A DNA stretch of 64,000 nucleotides from Macrolepiota albuminosa. Taxonomy: Eukaryota; Basidiomycota; Agaricomycetes; Agaricales; Agaricaceae. Position 1 is the stretch's first letter. Every line of letters starts with the position of its first letter. Under the pieces are notes generated by a model. It was not told the origin of the DNA and ran no database searches. It worked only from the letters and a program-made list of their open reading frames with translations. The stretch spans positions 2,790,001 to 2,854,000 of the forward strand of contig JAMWFC010000082.1 in NCBI GenBank assembly GCA_027475525.1, given 5' to 3'. The translations under genes and the position numbers were made by a program. Positions 54,170 through 64,000 of this stretch are shown here, piece after piece.

Positions 54170-56201
54170 ATGGCGGATGCTCGACTCAGCGATAGGGAAC
54201 TGGCGCAAATCAATGCCGCTGCGGTAACACGAGAGTACACGGTCAAACCTCATCTTGGTATGTTCATAATCTTGCATGTGAGTTCAGTCATCCAATCCTT
54301 CTCGAAGACTATAGAACTGTTTCTGCTATCAATGGGTGTGTTTACCTTCTATCTATGCCTCTAAAAAACCACTGTTGATCCTCACAACTCACAAAGCCCC
54401 CTCGTTGTGCTGGACAACGTCAAAGTATGCGTTGTACTCCGATCTGTACGGTATAAGTCGTATGAGCTGATGAATATTGGCTAGTTCCCGTCGTATAATG
54501 AAATTGTGCAATTGACTTTACCTGATGGGTCGAAACGTGGTGGGCAGGTGCTGGAAGTTCAGGGCAAGAAAGCTATCGTGCAGGTCTTTGAGGGCACCTC
54601 TGGTGTTGACGTCAAATCCACCCATGTCGAGTTCACTGGAAGTAGCATGAAACTTCCTGTCGCCGAGGATATGCTGGGGCGTATATTTAATGGCTCTGGT
54701 AACCCGATTGACAATGGACCCAAAGTTTTTGCCGAGGACTATCTGGACATTAACGGTGAGCTAAAATGTCTCTTACATGACTTACTCACCGACTTCATTC
54801 TATGTAATAGGTTCCCCGATCAATCCATATTCTCGTATTTATCCAGAAGAGATGATTCAGACCGGTATATCAACAATTGACACCATGAATTCAATCGCCA
54901 GAGGGCAAAAGATCCCTATCTTTTCTGCTGCGGGTTTGCCTCATAATGAAGTAAGTAATGCTCTCGTTTTCCGCTAAAGCACCCGCACTAAGTCCATTAG
55001 ATTGCGGCGCAAATCGTGCGTCAATCAGGATTGGTGAAGCGACCCACTAAGGATGTTCACGATGGTCACGAAGATAACTTCTCCGTAGTATTCGCTGCTA
55101 TGGGTGTTAATATGGAGACGGCTCGTTTTTTCAAAGAAGACTTCGAATCGAACGGCAGTCTCGATCGCGTTACCTTATTCCTGAACTTGGCCAACGATCC
55201 CACAATTGAGCGAATTATCACCCCACGTCTAGCACTTACCACGGCCGAGTACTACGCATACCAACTGGAGAAACATGTCTTGGTCATCTTGACCGACATG
55301 TCGTCGTATGCTGATGCTCTACGTGAGGTAAGAGGGTGTTCTCCTTTTTGAGCTTTCATCCAACCAAGTCGCATTAGGTCTCTGCCGCTCGAGAAGAGGT
55401 TCCTGGACGTCGTGGCTATCCTGGTTACATGTACACTGATTTGTCCACGATTTACGAACGCGCAGGGCGAGTTCAAGGAAGGAATGGTTCTATCACGCAA
55501 ATTCCCATTCTCACAATGCCAAACGATGGTAATTTGTACGTTTTTCATTCATTCGCAAGTCTGACCAGGAGGCGCCATACAGATATTACACACCCTATTC
55601 CCGATCTCACCGGTTACATCACTGAAGGTCAGATCTTCGTAGATCGACAACTATACAACAGACAGATATATCCGCCCATCAACGTGTTGCCCTCTCTGTC
55701 GCGTCTAATGAAGAGTGCCATCGGAGAAAAGCTTACAAGAAAAGATCATGGTGACGTTTCAAATCAATTGGTGGGAATAAGCAAATTTTATCGATAGCGT
55801 GCACTCATACTTGTCCTAGTATGCCAAATATGCCATTGGAAGGGACGCAGCTGCCATGAAGGCTGTTGTTGGTGAGGAAGCTCTTTCACCAGAGGATAAG
55901 TTGGCCCTCGAGTTCCTGGATAAGTTCGAGCGTCAGTTTGTTGGACAAGGTCCGTAATTGTCCAAATCCATCACTGCGCTTAATAACGAAGCCTGGTTCC
56001 TTTATAGGAGCATATGAGTCTAGGACCATTTTTGAATCTCTAGACCTGGCGTGGTCTTTGCTCCGTATCTTCCCTAAGGAGCAACTGAACCGGATCAACC
56101 CCAAGATTATTGCGGAGTTCTATGGTCGCAAACCTACCAAGAAACCTATCAGCGGTGCCGACGCTGATGCTAAGCCAGATGAGAAATTAATTGATGCCTA
56201 G
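54170..56201 (+). CDS. VMA2: V-type proton ATPase subunit B
   Basis: Regulatory nucleotide-binding B subunit of the V1 sector of the vacuolar H+-ATPase, alternating with catalytic A subunits in the ring that drives acidification of vacuole and Golgi. Ten exons: 54170-54257, 54308-54335, 54397-54424, 54485-54755, 54811-54950, 55001-55327, 55378-55528, 55583-55770, 55820-55949, 56008-56201; all introns GT-AG, 49-61 bp; 514 aa, the normal length. Start [13 protein letters not shown]. Landmarks: [16 protein letters not shown], the degenerate P-loop [49 protein letters not shown] (arginine-finger region), and [13 protein letters not shown] near the end. All splice joins keep frame. The two smallest exons are 28 bp each. 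Single copy and apparently intact despite the LINE just upstream. Confidence 0.98.
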
Positions 56202-57510
56202 ATATATGAACACAGATACGCCAGCACTGTTATTTCATTGTAAATGATGCATTTCTTCCAGTGACCTCTCATGAAATACGTATACATAGGATCCTCTCCC
56301 ACATGGAGCAAATGAGACGTGTGTGGCGTTCTGAGTGACTATCTTCGGAACGAAAGGGCCGGTCATAAATTGCCAAACCATTGACAACTGCGAGCTACTC
56401 TATTTGCAACCTAAAATGAATGACTATGTGAGCTTATGGACTAGGTCCGATGACCATCTTTAAAAGCACGTTGATTTGGACACCTGCCATATGGTATATC
56501 ATACAATGGATCATCCGTCTGTAGCGGCTTCGAATGTCATAAACAGGTAAAAGAAGACGAAAAGGGTTATATGTTTCTGTTTTAAGATGAGAAAAAAACA
56601 CACCAGAATACTTGATGGATGCAAATGCTTCACAGGTCAACCAGGGATGGCTTAGTGATGATCCGAGGTGTGTGTTAGGGACCCGCGTCTGTGCATAGGC
56701 CATATGTTAGCGCCGGATGTATTGAGTAGATAATTGTTTGTTCATCGCTGGCCACATGGTCCCACAATGGTGAGATTTATTGTATATGTAAAAAAAAATA
56801 CATGCATAAGCGGGATGGTGAAATTAACGTCGGCAGTAATTATTGGTAACGTTTAATATCCAGTGTTGGTATCGGGTAATTGACCATAATCACCGCATTG
56901 AGCCAAGGCGAGTAAGAGAAGACTGTGAGTGCTTTACCCCCCAAGGACAAAGCAAACTCCACATGCTTGAAATGGACAATAAGAACCAGAAAAGGACGAG
57001 TAAAGGAGCAAATGCGATACACATGGAGGACTGCTTGGCCATGCTCGGTAAGGTCAAGACCAGCGTGATTTCTCCGGAAAATAGAGAAAAGGAAGATTGG
57101 AAAAAGAAAAGCCGGAATAGGTGGCCGTGAATTGAATGCATGGTCTGTATGGGCTCGGGAGTGCCACGATCATGTCCGCGAAGCGAGAAGAGTGGCAATA
57201 CAGTTTGGAATGATACTCAGGCTCTGGACATGCATGTGTATATCATTCATGATCTGGGCGCAGTAATCAAATGGATGCGGGTGGTATGCGGCATGGGTGC
57301 TGAAAAGGGGAGAGTTGAAGAAATCAAGGCATGTCACGGCATGAGAAGATCGCGTGGAAGATTCGTCGAGTGGTCGCAGAATTTGCCACCGCCATGTGTT
57401 CCGCTACTTATATAGTCCCCGCTACTTGTTCCCCGCTGCTTAAATAGCCTCGCGACTTATTCAAGTCCCCCGCTGTCTCTAGAGCCCCCTGTCCTCCATT
57501 CCTTCCGGGA
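56202..57510. other. Intergenic region between VMA2 and the Tcp11-domain gene
   Basis: No supported gene. It probably holds the VMA2 3' UTR and the next promoter. 57400-57470 has three to four variants of CCCGCT(A/G)CTT spaced 12-16 bp, two followed by TATATAG or TAAATAG, 40-100 bp before the next ATG. Confidence 0.6.
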
Positions 57511-59815
57511 ATGCACGATTCTGTCAAGCGCAAATCCCCGCCCGACGACCCCATGCCCCATCGTAGCCCTCTCCAGCTCCCAGACTGGCCCCCCTCCCCT
57601 CCACATGTCTCCAGTCCGCTCGCTGCAGAGGTCGTCTTCAAGCGGCCCAGGCTCGACAAGATTCAGACTGCTCTCCGCAAGCGACCACCGCTTCCACGCA
57701 AGTCCCCTCTCAAGCCTCGCCCGCCCCCAACACCCCGCCATGGTAGCGACATCGAAGACCTTGGCATGGTTTCGGCGGCTGATCCAGGTCCTTCCAGTGG
57801 TTCTCTTCTCCGTTTGCGTCCGGCACCGAACTCAGTTGATCCGTCATCTCCGTCTGTCGTCCCCTTCTTCCCTATCGACACTAATTCGATACACATTCCA
57901 TCTCCTCATCCCTTGGTGAACCGTCAAACGCTCAAGGAACTCGATCTCGATGTCATTCTCCGGAATCCGCAGCTCCGTGTGTTCAATTTTATTTCTCCAC
58001 TATGATTATCTAATCCTGTCCAGGTCACGACCTACTTTTCGACCCAGGTCTCCAGTTTCGTCCGACATGTAGTCGTCGGAAACGTAACATGTGCGAGCGC
58101 TACTGGGCTGCGGTAATTCAGGAAGTTGAAACAGGCTGCACCTGCGTGTCTTTTGACTCACACAGGAAGCCCCATTCTGTCGTTTGTGCCTGCTCACAAG
58201 TCCCTCAACCCCCTTCTCAGCCCATCGTCGCATACTCATCTGCCTTGAACGTCCTGACGCTGCGGATGCCCTCTCGAATCCGTAGCCTTCTTACAGAATT
58301 TCTGGAAGTCCTGCTTCTTGTCATACAGCCTCTCTCGAACGTATCCGGCATGTATGTGAATCCCAACACGTTGAAATCGCAGATCCAGGAGCATTCTGCT
58401 CAGGCAGCGTATTTTCGTTCTATTTTCGACCCAGCCCTGATCGAACAAGAGCTTAAGCATGAATTATTTGATCCGTCTGGCCTCTTTTCCGCTATCGGTG
58501 CAATCTTAAAAGGTCACTGCGCGCCAATGCGGGATCGCGCCGTGGAAGCAATGGTGCAGGTGGCCCAGACCTGTTCACCCAAAGGAACGGGGGGAAAGCG
58601 CGATGCGGTGATCGCTCTTAGGATGTGTCTCGAGATACTTGAGCTCATGAAGCTGGTACAAGTCATCTTCTTTATTACCTATACCACCCGTTACTCAATC
58701 CCTCTGACTTTTTCAAGGACATTGCGAACCATCAACTCCAGATGCTACGACCATTTCTCATGCGCACTTCGGGACAGTTTGAGCTCAAGGCATTCAAAAC
58801 TCGTAAGGAGTGCTCGCTAAGGCTGACTCGCGAGTGGTTACGCCTTGCTCATGCCGATCTCCTTTCTCGCGAATCCATTCCACACCCAAAATACCCATCG
58901 AGCAACATTCAGTATAGCACTCTTCCTCGGAATCAACAAACCTACATCGCCGTTCTTAAGGGTATGATAGACTTGATTTTTGATCCACCGGAATCGACAT
59001 CCGCATCGTCCTCACCATCGTCTCCTTCACCTCCTTCCACGCCAGTATTCCAGTGTACCAGTCCTACCTTACCTCGTCTCTCTGCTTCTCCGGAAACTGT
59101 TTATCTGGACAGTGCACGACTAGGGGTCCTGAGCGCCGACGCTGCAGACGTTACAGCCATCTACATGTTCCTCCTTCTATATCGACAACTCGTTCATTCA
59201 GAGCCGAGCGATTCTCCCATTTCGCCCCAAGATCCCAACAAAATAGGGAATGTTGACCTCTTGCGGTTGAAAACTGAAATTCGCGATATCGGTTCCGCCC
59301 GTCTCGGATACTGTTTCTCTTCTAGACTTCTGTCTGGCGAGGCTGAAAGCCCTCGAGAGAAGGACCTGGAAAAGGAGAGGATGGCTAAACAAGATATTGT
59401 TCTGCAGGTTGCCAAACGAGCTGAGGAGGCTCGTAGTCCCTCTGATCCGCCCTCACCTGTCAGCAAGGCTCCCAGCGAGACTATGGTGCAGGTTGCCCAG
59501 CGATGGGCGGACTCTAATATTCATCCCAACTCACCCTTGTGTACCCTACTTCGGCGGCGTTTACGAGATGTGGTGTTCAACTCAGTCGTTGCTCAAGCAT
59601 ATCCCGGCCGCGACTCCACCTCTGGAAAATTGATCAATATCGATTTCCTTTCTTGCATCCAGAATGGATCCACACAAGCACCCTCAAACCTCGCTACTGG
59701 TATGGAACCATTAGCTGAAGAGATCCGGGTGCTTGCAGAAAAAATTTCACGTCTAGCCCTCATTCATCTTAACGCCTACTTGCCTCTTTATGAGCAGGAA
59801 GCTTTCATCGTTTGA
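57511..59815 (+). CDS. Tcp11-domain protein (Sok1-like)
   Basis: Three exons: 57511-57976, 58024-58655, 58718-59815 (introns 47 and 62 bp, GT-AG), 731 aa. Start at ATG 57511, the first in a frame without upstream extension. Residues 1-140 are Pro/Ser-rich and basic, probably disordered. The Tcp11 domain runs about 150 to the end: NPQLRHDLLFDPGLQFRPT across the first splice join, CERYWAAVIQEVETGCTC, MPSRIRSLLTEFLEVLLLVI, FDPALIEQELKHELFDPSGL, GHCAPMRDRAVEAMV, LCLEILELMKL-type sequence across the second join (DIANHQLQMLRPFL), SGQFELKAFKTRKE. A low-complexity Ser/Pro insert lies near 470-490. In budding yeast Sok1 suppresses loss of protein kinase A; a similar signalling role here is inferred only from the domain. 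Confidence 0.93.
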
Positions 59816-60679
59816 AGCACCTCGGTGAATCATAGCCAATGCAATGTACTTTTACTCACGACGCCGTTAATCTCTATCCCTCGCACTCTCTGCTTTTCAC
59901 TTCGCATCTTGGACTGAAACACATTACTCTAGTATCTTCTTCATTCGACACAAACAGGCGCTTATATTTTATGCCACGATATCCTACACCTGTCGAGTAC
60001 AAGTAATCGCCCACTGCATTGCATAATACAACTACGTGGCGCATATTTTGAAACTTAATTAAAACAGTGACTTCCGTTCAAACAGTCGAGCTTGCGGACG
60101 GTGTGCATGACAGCCTCGTTGTTACCAGGAGGAGGGTCAGGAGGGATAGAGATGGGCAGAGGGGCTTGACGCGAGGTATGATAAACATCTCGAACATACA
60201 AAAGAGGATCGGAAATTGCAACAGCTGACAGATGTGCACCTTATCATTCGTTCGGTTTCGACTCGTGTGTGATAGTTCTCAAAGAACGCATGTTATTTGT
60301 CAGTCTTGCAGACAAGTCAGTTTGAATTTATCAATTTTATTAAAGGCTTTCCATGACAAGGCCGATGTTCAGCGTTTACTAATCATACACCGATATATGT
60401 GGGCTCTACTGTGCACGTTCTGAATGTTGAGATCGCTGATCTTCATTTCAGTATTTATTTCCATCCTTTCTGTCTATATTTAACTTCATTTAGACTCCCA
60501 CTGTGGTCTTGTGAGCCTGTCGGCCCGCTCTTCCGATGCATCTGATGAGAACTGACGACTGCAGCTGTGCTCAATGAAGACCATGGGTCCCTCATACCCT
60601 ATCTTCTGATGCCGACGCGGTGTGAAGTGCTGAGAAATTCTTTCTTTTACCAGCGAGCGTGCGATTGAGGCAAATCCAT
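59816..60679. other. Intergenic region, possible minus-strand exon inside
   Basis: Contains the 3' region of the Tcp11 gene and the promoter of the amidohydrolase gene. A minus-strand stretch at 60055-60224 looks coding and is listed separately; the rest shows nothing. Confidence 0.5.
60055..60224 (-). pseudogene. Possible terminal exon of a small unidentified gene
   Basis: Minus-strand frame after a CTGTCAG acceptor-like site reads SDPLLYVRDVYHTSRQAPLP, continues ISIPPDPPPGNNEAVMHT and ends at TAA (60055-60057). The composition is protein-like, but no upstream exon or start could be joined in the 450 bp available, so it may be a gene remnant or chance. Confidence 0.25.
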
Positions 60680-62344
60680 ATGACAACGCCAGCAAACCTT
60701 ATGCTAGTCGATGTGGATCGTTCCAGCGGCGGACAACCTTCCCCCTTGGTTATAATCAATGCCAAACTACCGCATCGTGACAAGGATCTATCGTCCAAGC
60801 TTTGGCAAATAGAGTGTAACGGTGGCCGGGTTCAAAGAGTCTCTTCGCAAATTCATACCAGCGACATCCCCAATGAGCAAATCATCGATGCAGGTGGTAG
60901 CCTAGTGCTGCCTTCGTAAGTCCACTTTCATTACGCTTATAAACTATGACTCCGGCTGAGAATTGCCAAGGCTATGTCATTCACATATACATCTTGACAA
61001 GTGCTTCATTCTCGATAGATGCGAGGTTACCACTGGGTACGGAGATCGAATCAAAGAACGAATATAAATCTTTCTTATTCACTATTTCATCATGTCAGCC
61101 TCTTCAACGAGGCTTTGGAAATAACTGGGCGGGCCAAGGCAGCGTTCCCCTTCAATCCAGATGACCTCTATACCCGAGGCGCGAGGCTCATACGTGAGAG
61201 CGTCCAATACGGCGTGACATCAATGCGTGCTCACGTTGAGGTCGACAAGATCGTTGGCTCCACCTGCTTGGAAATTGCTCAGGCACTGCAAAGAAAATTC
61301 GAGAAGGTCTGTGACGTCCAAATTGCAGGTTAGCCTTTCTTCTAAGGATGTCCTCGGGCTTTCTTATTGATCAGCGTCGTGATGCGTTCCTTTAATTTCA
61401 GTTTTTGCCCAAGAACCTCTATTTGACGCCCCCGGGGACACCCATCCCGGACAAAATTTTACTTTGCTGCATGAAGCCTTAAAAAGAGATGGAATTAACG
61501 TGATCGGTTCTGCACCATATGTCGAGGCTACAATGGAGCAGGCGAAAATGAACATTGACCTTATTCTAGCTGCGGCATATGAAAATGGAGCACACGTCGA
61601 TTTCCACCTTGACTATAACCTTGACCTTTCATTAGAGCCACTCATCTACGAAGTCATTTCGCAGGTTAAACGGATAGGTGGATGGACCAATGCTCCTGGC
61701 CGGACGTATCGGCGAATCACTATCGGCCACGCGACACGACTTCAATTGTTCGAAGAGGAAGAGTGGCAGAGACTTGCAGAAGCTATCAAGGACCTTCCTA
61801 TTACCTTGGTTGGACTACCGCAATCCGACCTCTATATGCAAGGTCGGGGCGATTACGAGAAGCCACTAGGAGCTCCACGAAGCACGTTGCGCGTGCCTTA
61901 TCTTCTGAACAAGTATGGAATTGAAGTGGCGATGAGCGTCAACAATGTTCAAAACGCATTCACACCGCAAGGCTCGCTGGATCCTTTAATGCTCTGCTCG
62001 CTGGGTGTTGCCCTATTTCAGACTGCGGCTCCCACCGACATCGAAGCCCTTGTTGTGGGTTGATTATTAACTCTTATTAACTCAAATTTGCAAAGCAACG
62101 ATCACTAATCAATAGCTTTCTTCAGCGGTCTGTGACTTTGACGTCGAAGCTGGCTCTCGGTTTGGGTGAAAGTGACGGCAGATGTCTATTCCCAGCACAC
62201 GGTGACCCCGCGGATTTTGTAATCCTCCATGGGGCCCAATCGACACTGTCAGCAGTCCTCAATCCTCCTTTCGATCGCACCGTTATTCGCGCTGGTGTCG
62301 TTGTGTCACGCAAGCGGTCATTCACATGGGTTCTAGATGATTGA
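60680..62344 (+). CDS. Amidohydrolase, cytosine-deaminase-like
   Basis: Metal-dependent hydrolase of the amidohydrolase superfamily, nearest in pattern to cytosine deaminase/CodA-like enzymes; probably cytosolic, substrate not determinable. Five exons: 60680-60915, 60971-61036, 61099-61328, 61402-62054, 62126-62344; 467 aa; introns 55, 62, 73 and 71 bp. Start is the first ATG (MTTPANL). Metal-site motifs: CHSHIHLDKCF (HxH), RAHVEVDK, DFHLDYNLD and TIGHATRL; the LPQSDLYMQGRGD motif follows. At the place where cytosine deaminases carry a catalytic Asp the sequence reads VNNVQNAFTPQGSLDPL, so the Asp equivalent is Asn or has shifted. The last intron uses GTGGGT as donor, which gives the in-frame join to RSVTLTSKLALGLGE. 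The start of exon 2 is fixed by the HxH motif. Confidence 0.88.
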
Positions 62345-62697
62345 CATGAAAGTATCAAACATGAAGCTTGAAGATCTTCAGTAGGCAACCTCCATGTATC
62401 AGGCATTTTTCCTGTTTGAGGGACGTTGACTTGGCGGCTCTCACATTTCATACAATACAACGTCAGGTGATTATAAATTCTCATGGATAGCTAGGTGTAA
62501 AATTAACGGCAATGTGAATGGAAACAAATACATTAGTACAAGGGAGTGACAAAGATCGACCGACTACTTATTAATGAACGTATGTGGAATGAGCGTCCGG
62601 TGTATTTATATCAGAGCAGAGAGGCTGAAATGCTGGAGAAAGCGAGATGATCGAAAGAATTGACAAAGGCGATAAATGTTGGCATATGGACGGTAAG
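62345..62697. other. Convergent intergenic region
   Basis: Between the 3' ends of the amidohydrolase gene (+) and the RAX1-like gene (-). No ORF or repeat seen. Confidence 0.7.
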
Positions 62698-64000
62698 TCA
62701 CTGGGGAATAGCCACTAGACTACCGACGACGATCAAACTGATCACAAATGCGATTAAAGATGAGCGCACGACAATCTCCCATTGAGCGCGAACCACAACA
62801 GGACTAAGGATTCGAGTGAGAGATGTAAATGCAGGCACAGTTCTGATCTCTTTGAATTTTCTCTTGATAGAAAATGAATTCTGGCGGCGTCGAGTCGGAC
62901 GCGCAGTATTTGTGGGTCGAACCACTGATTCTTCAAAATCACTCTTCCCAGACTCAAGGTCAAAGTCTTTCGCATCATCAACGACACCGGCTGAAGTAGC
63001 AGGTTCTCGGCTGATGACGAGCCATTTTTTGGGTATGCATCGAATCTGAAGCTGCTCGAGGATCGTTGTGGCGGACACTTTCGATAGTGGAGGAACGTCG
63101 GACTTGATCTCAACGATTTCGCGACCTGGGTTGGGCATCTTACCATGAACAAGGCGGGGGCGACCTGTCGCAAGCCGGGGAGGAAGGGCATTGAAGTCAA
63201 AAGGAGAGATAGGTTGTCGTTCTTGGGGAAGGAATTTAGGACTATCTTCCTCGAGATCGATGGTAGAGTCATAGGCATGAATAAAGGCAGCAGTAGTTGC
63301 AAACGAGCAATCCTCGCTCTTCTCGATGAAAGTAAAGGTAGGTTCTGCTCCATTGGGACTATAGTAGGGATCATTGTCTACAGACTCGGTCTCATAGTAG
63401 GCACCAGATATCTCTATGCCCAAGTGAGAACCAGATGAGTCCGACGTCTCACTCCCTGAACTTGAATAGGATGATATTGATGATACTGTCGGTGTGCGGG
63501 TCAGGCGATTGTCGACAATATGTGCAAGTGGCGGCGGTGAAGGCGCTACAAGAGTAATTGGTGTTGAGGGGGTACGTGGTGTCGGGCTCGAAGGTGGAGA
63601 AAAGAAAGGTAAGAAGGGAACTCTGTCCAGCGGTCGAGGTTTAGATATTGGAGGTCGTTCTAGTTCGAATTTCCGCAGCTGACGTAGGTCACCAAAGATA
63701 TACACGCCAAGACAGATGCCGTTGAGTGCCGCCAGTAAGATAGAAACTCCTATCCACAGGCCAGGAAAAGCTGAAATACGGTTCCATCGAGAATATCCCT
63801 TTATAAAGTTTACAGCCATAGGAGGAACGAAGCCTACAATGCAGAAAAAGATACCAGCGATGATGCCGCACAGAACACGTTTGGTGCCTACGTTGGTGAC
63901 CTGGGCACTAAGGAACCGTTCAAAGGACTTTTCCAGCATTCTCGTAACCTCTCCCGAAACATGATTGAATACTGATGGATCGGGATGATTGGAAAAGTCG
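62698..64000 (-). CDS. RGS-domain membrane protein, RAX1-like (partial, 5' end outside the window)
   Basis: C-terminal 433 codons, open to the right edge. It begins inside the end of an RGS domain (DFSNHPDPSVFNHVSGEVTR, then MLEKSFERFLSAQV). Two membrane segments follow (VLCGIIAGIFFCIVGFVPPM and LWIGVSILLAALNGICLGVY), with FGDLRQLRKFEL right after, a long Ser/Pro/Thr-rich cytosolic-type linker, and a last membrane helix at the C-terminus (SSLIAFVISLIVVGSLVAIP). RGS plus C-terminal membrane helices is the architecture of yeast Rax1, a marker for bipolar bud-site selection; in filamentous basidiomycetes a polarity or signalling role is an inference. No intron in the visible part. The internal Met at 63939 is not the true start. 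Confidence 0.85.
   Translation of the reverse strand, partial: DFSNHPDPSVFNHVSGEVTRMLEKSFERFLSAQVTNVGTKRVLCGIIAGIFFCIVGFVPPMAVNFIKGYSRWNRISAFPGLWIGVSILLAALNGICLGVYIFGDLRQLRKFELERPPISKPRPLDRVPFLPFFSPPSSPTPRTPSTPITLVAPSPPPLAHIVDNRLTRTPTVSSISSYSSSGSETSDSSGSHLGIEISGAYYETESVDNDPYYSPNGAEPTFTFIEKSEDCSFATTAAFIHAYDSTIDLEEDSPKFLPQERQPISPFDFNALPPRLATGRPRLVHGKMPNPGREIVEIKSDVPPLSKVSATTILEQLQIRCIPKKWLVISREPATSAGVVDDAKDFDLESGKSDFEESVVRPTNTARPTRRRQNSFSIKRKFKEIRTVPAFTSLTRILSPVVVRAQWEIVVRSSLIAFVISLIVVGSLVAIPQ

Noticed and set aside
56434..56703. Minus-strand reading frame of 89 codons in the same region
   Set aside because: No ATG start or domain; likely chance.
56843..57130. Plus-strand reading frame of 95 codons downstream of VMA2
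   Set aside because: It has no ATG at its beginning, no recognisable motif and no intron pattern; composition is intergenic.
62122..62484. Minus-strand reading frame of 120 codons over the amidohydrolase 3' end
   Set aside because: Lies opposite the last exon of a well supported gene and shows no protein-like features.
1..64000. tRNA, rRNA, CRISPR, riboswitch or bacterial operon features
   Set aside because: None seen; introns, a V-ATPase B gene and eukaryotic retrotransposons rule out a prokaryote.

Overview
The window looks like nuclear DNA of a filamentous fungus, most likely an Agaricomycete (Basidiomycota). The host genes carry many GT-AG introns of 47-73 bp, and the repeats are chromodomain Ty3/Gypsy elements, Tc1 relics and an APE-type LINE. 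It has two very different parts: about 54 kb of nested, mostly decayed transposable elements, then 10 kb of compact, repeat-free host genes. No RNA gene, CRISPR array or bacterial feature was seen.

Repeat block (1-54013). 1-10 kb: two dead Tc1 transposases, a truncated Gypsy start (E2, LTR family C) and a minus-strand gag-PR-RT relic (E3, LTR-D). About 10.4-39.57 kb is best read as one old Gypsy chromovirus, E6 (+ strand), shattered by later insertions: a solo LTR-D and a solo LTR-F in its 5' LTR, a truncated LTR-B element (E4) over its gag, a 1.5 kb solo LTR-A in its integrase, two solo LTR-Bs, and a young relative, E5 (23828-35413, minus strand, TSD CCTCT), inside its third ORF. E5 is nearly complete: LTR-gag-PR-RT-RNaseH-integrase-chromodomain, then a third ORF of about 1043 codons between integrase and 3' LTR. 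That ORF has no recognised domain but is conserved in E6. 40.1-41.6 kb holds a solo LTR-F nested in another solo LTR-F. A 276-bp MITE lies at 44.5 kb. A nearly full-length LINE (45451-54013) ends in a 31-A tail 156 bp upstream of VMA2.

Host block (54170-64000): VMA2 (V-ATPase subunit B, 10 exons, +), a Tcp11/Sok1-domain gene (3 exons, +), a cytosine-deaminase-like amidohydrolase (5 exons, +), and the C-terminal part of a RAX1-like RGS/membrane protein (minus, running off the end). They share no single pathway.

Three points matter most. (1) Fourteen loci carry a tandem duplication with a period of 77 bp. This fits unmerged assembly-graph overlaps; most apparent frameshifts in the LINE and in E5 disappear once they are collapsed. 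(2) The E5 sequence, coding and LTR, is tiled with short perfect hairpins, some changed in a compensating way in E6. (3) In-frame UGA codons at the gag/PR and PR/RT borders sit at aligned positions in E5 and the diverged E6, which suggests stop-codon readthrough.
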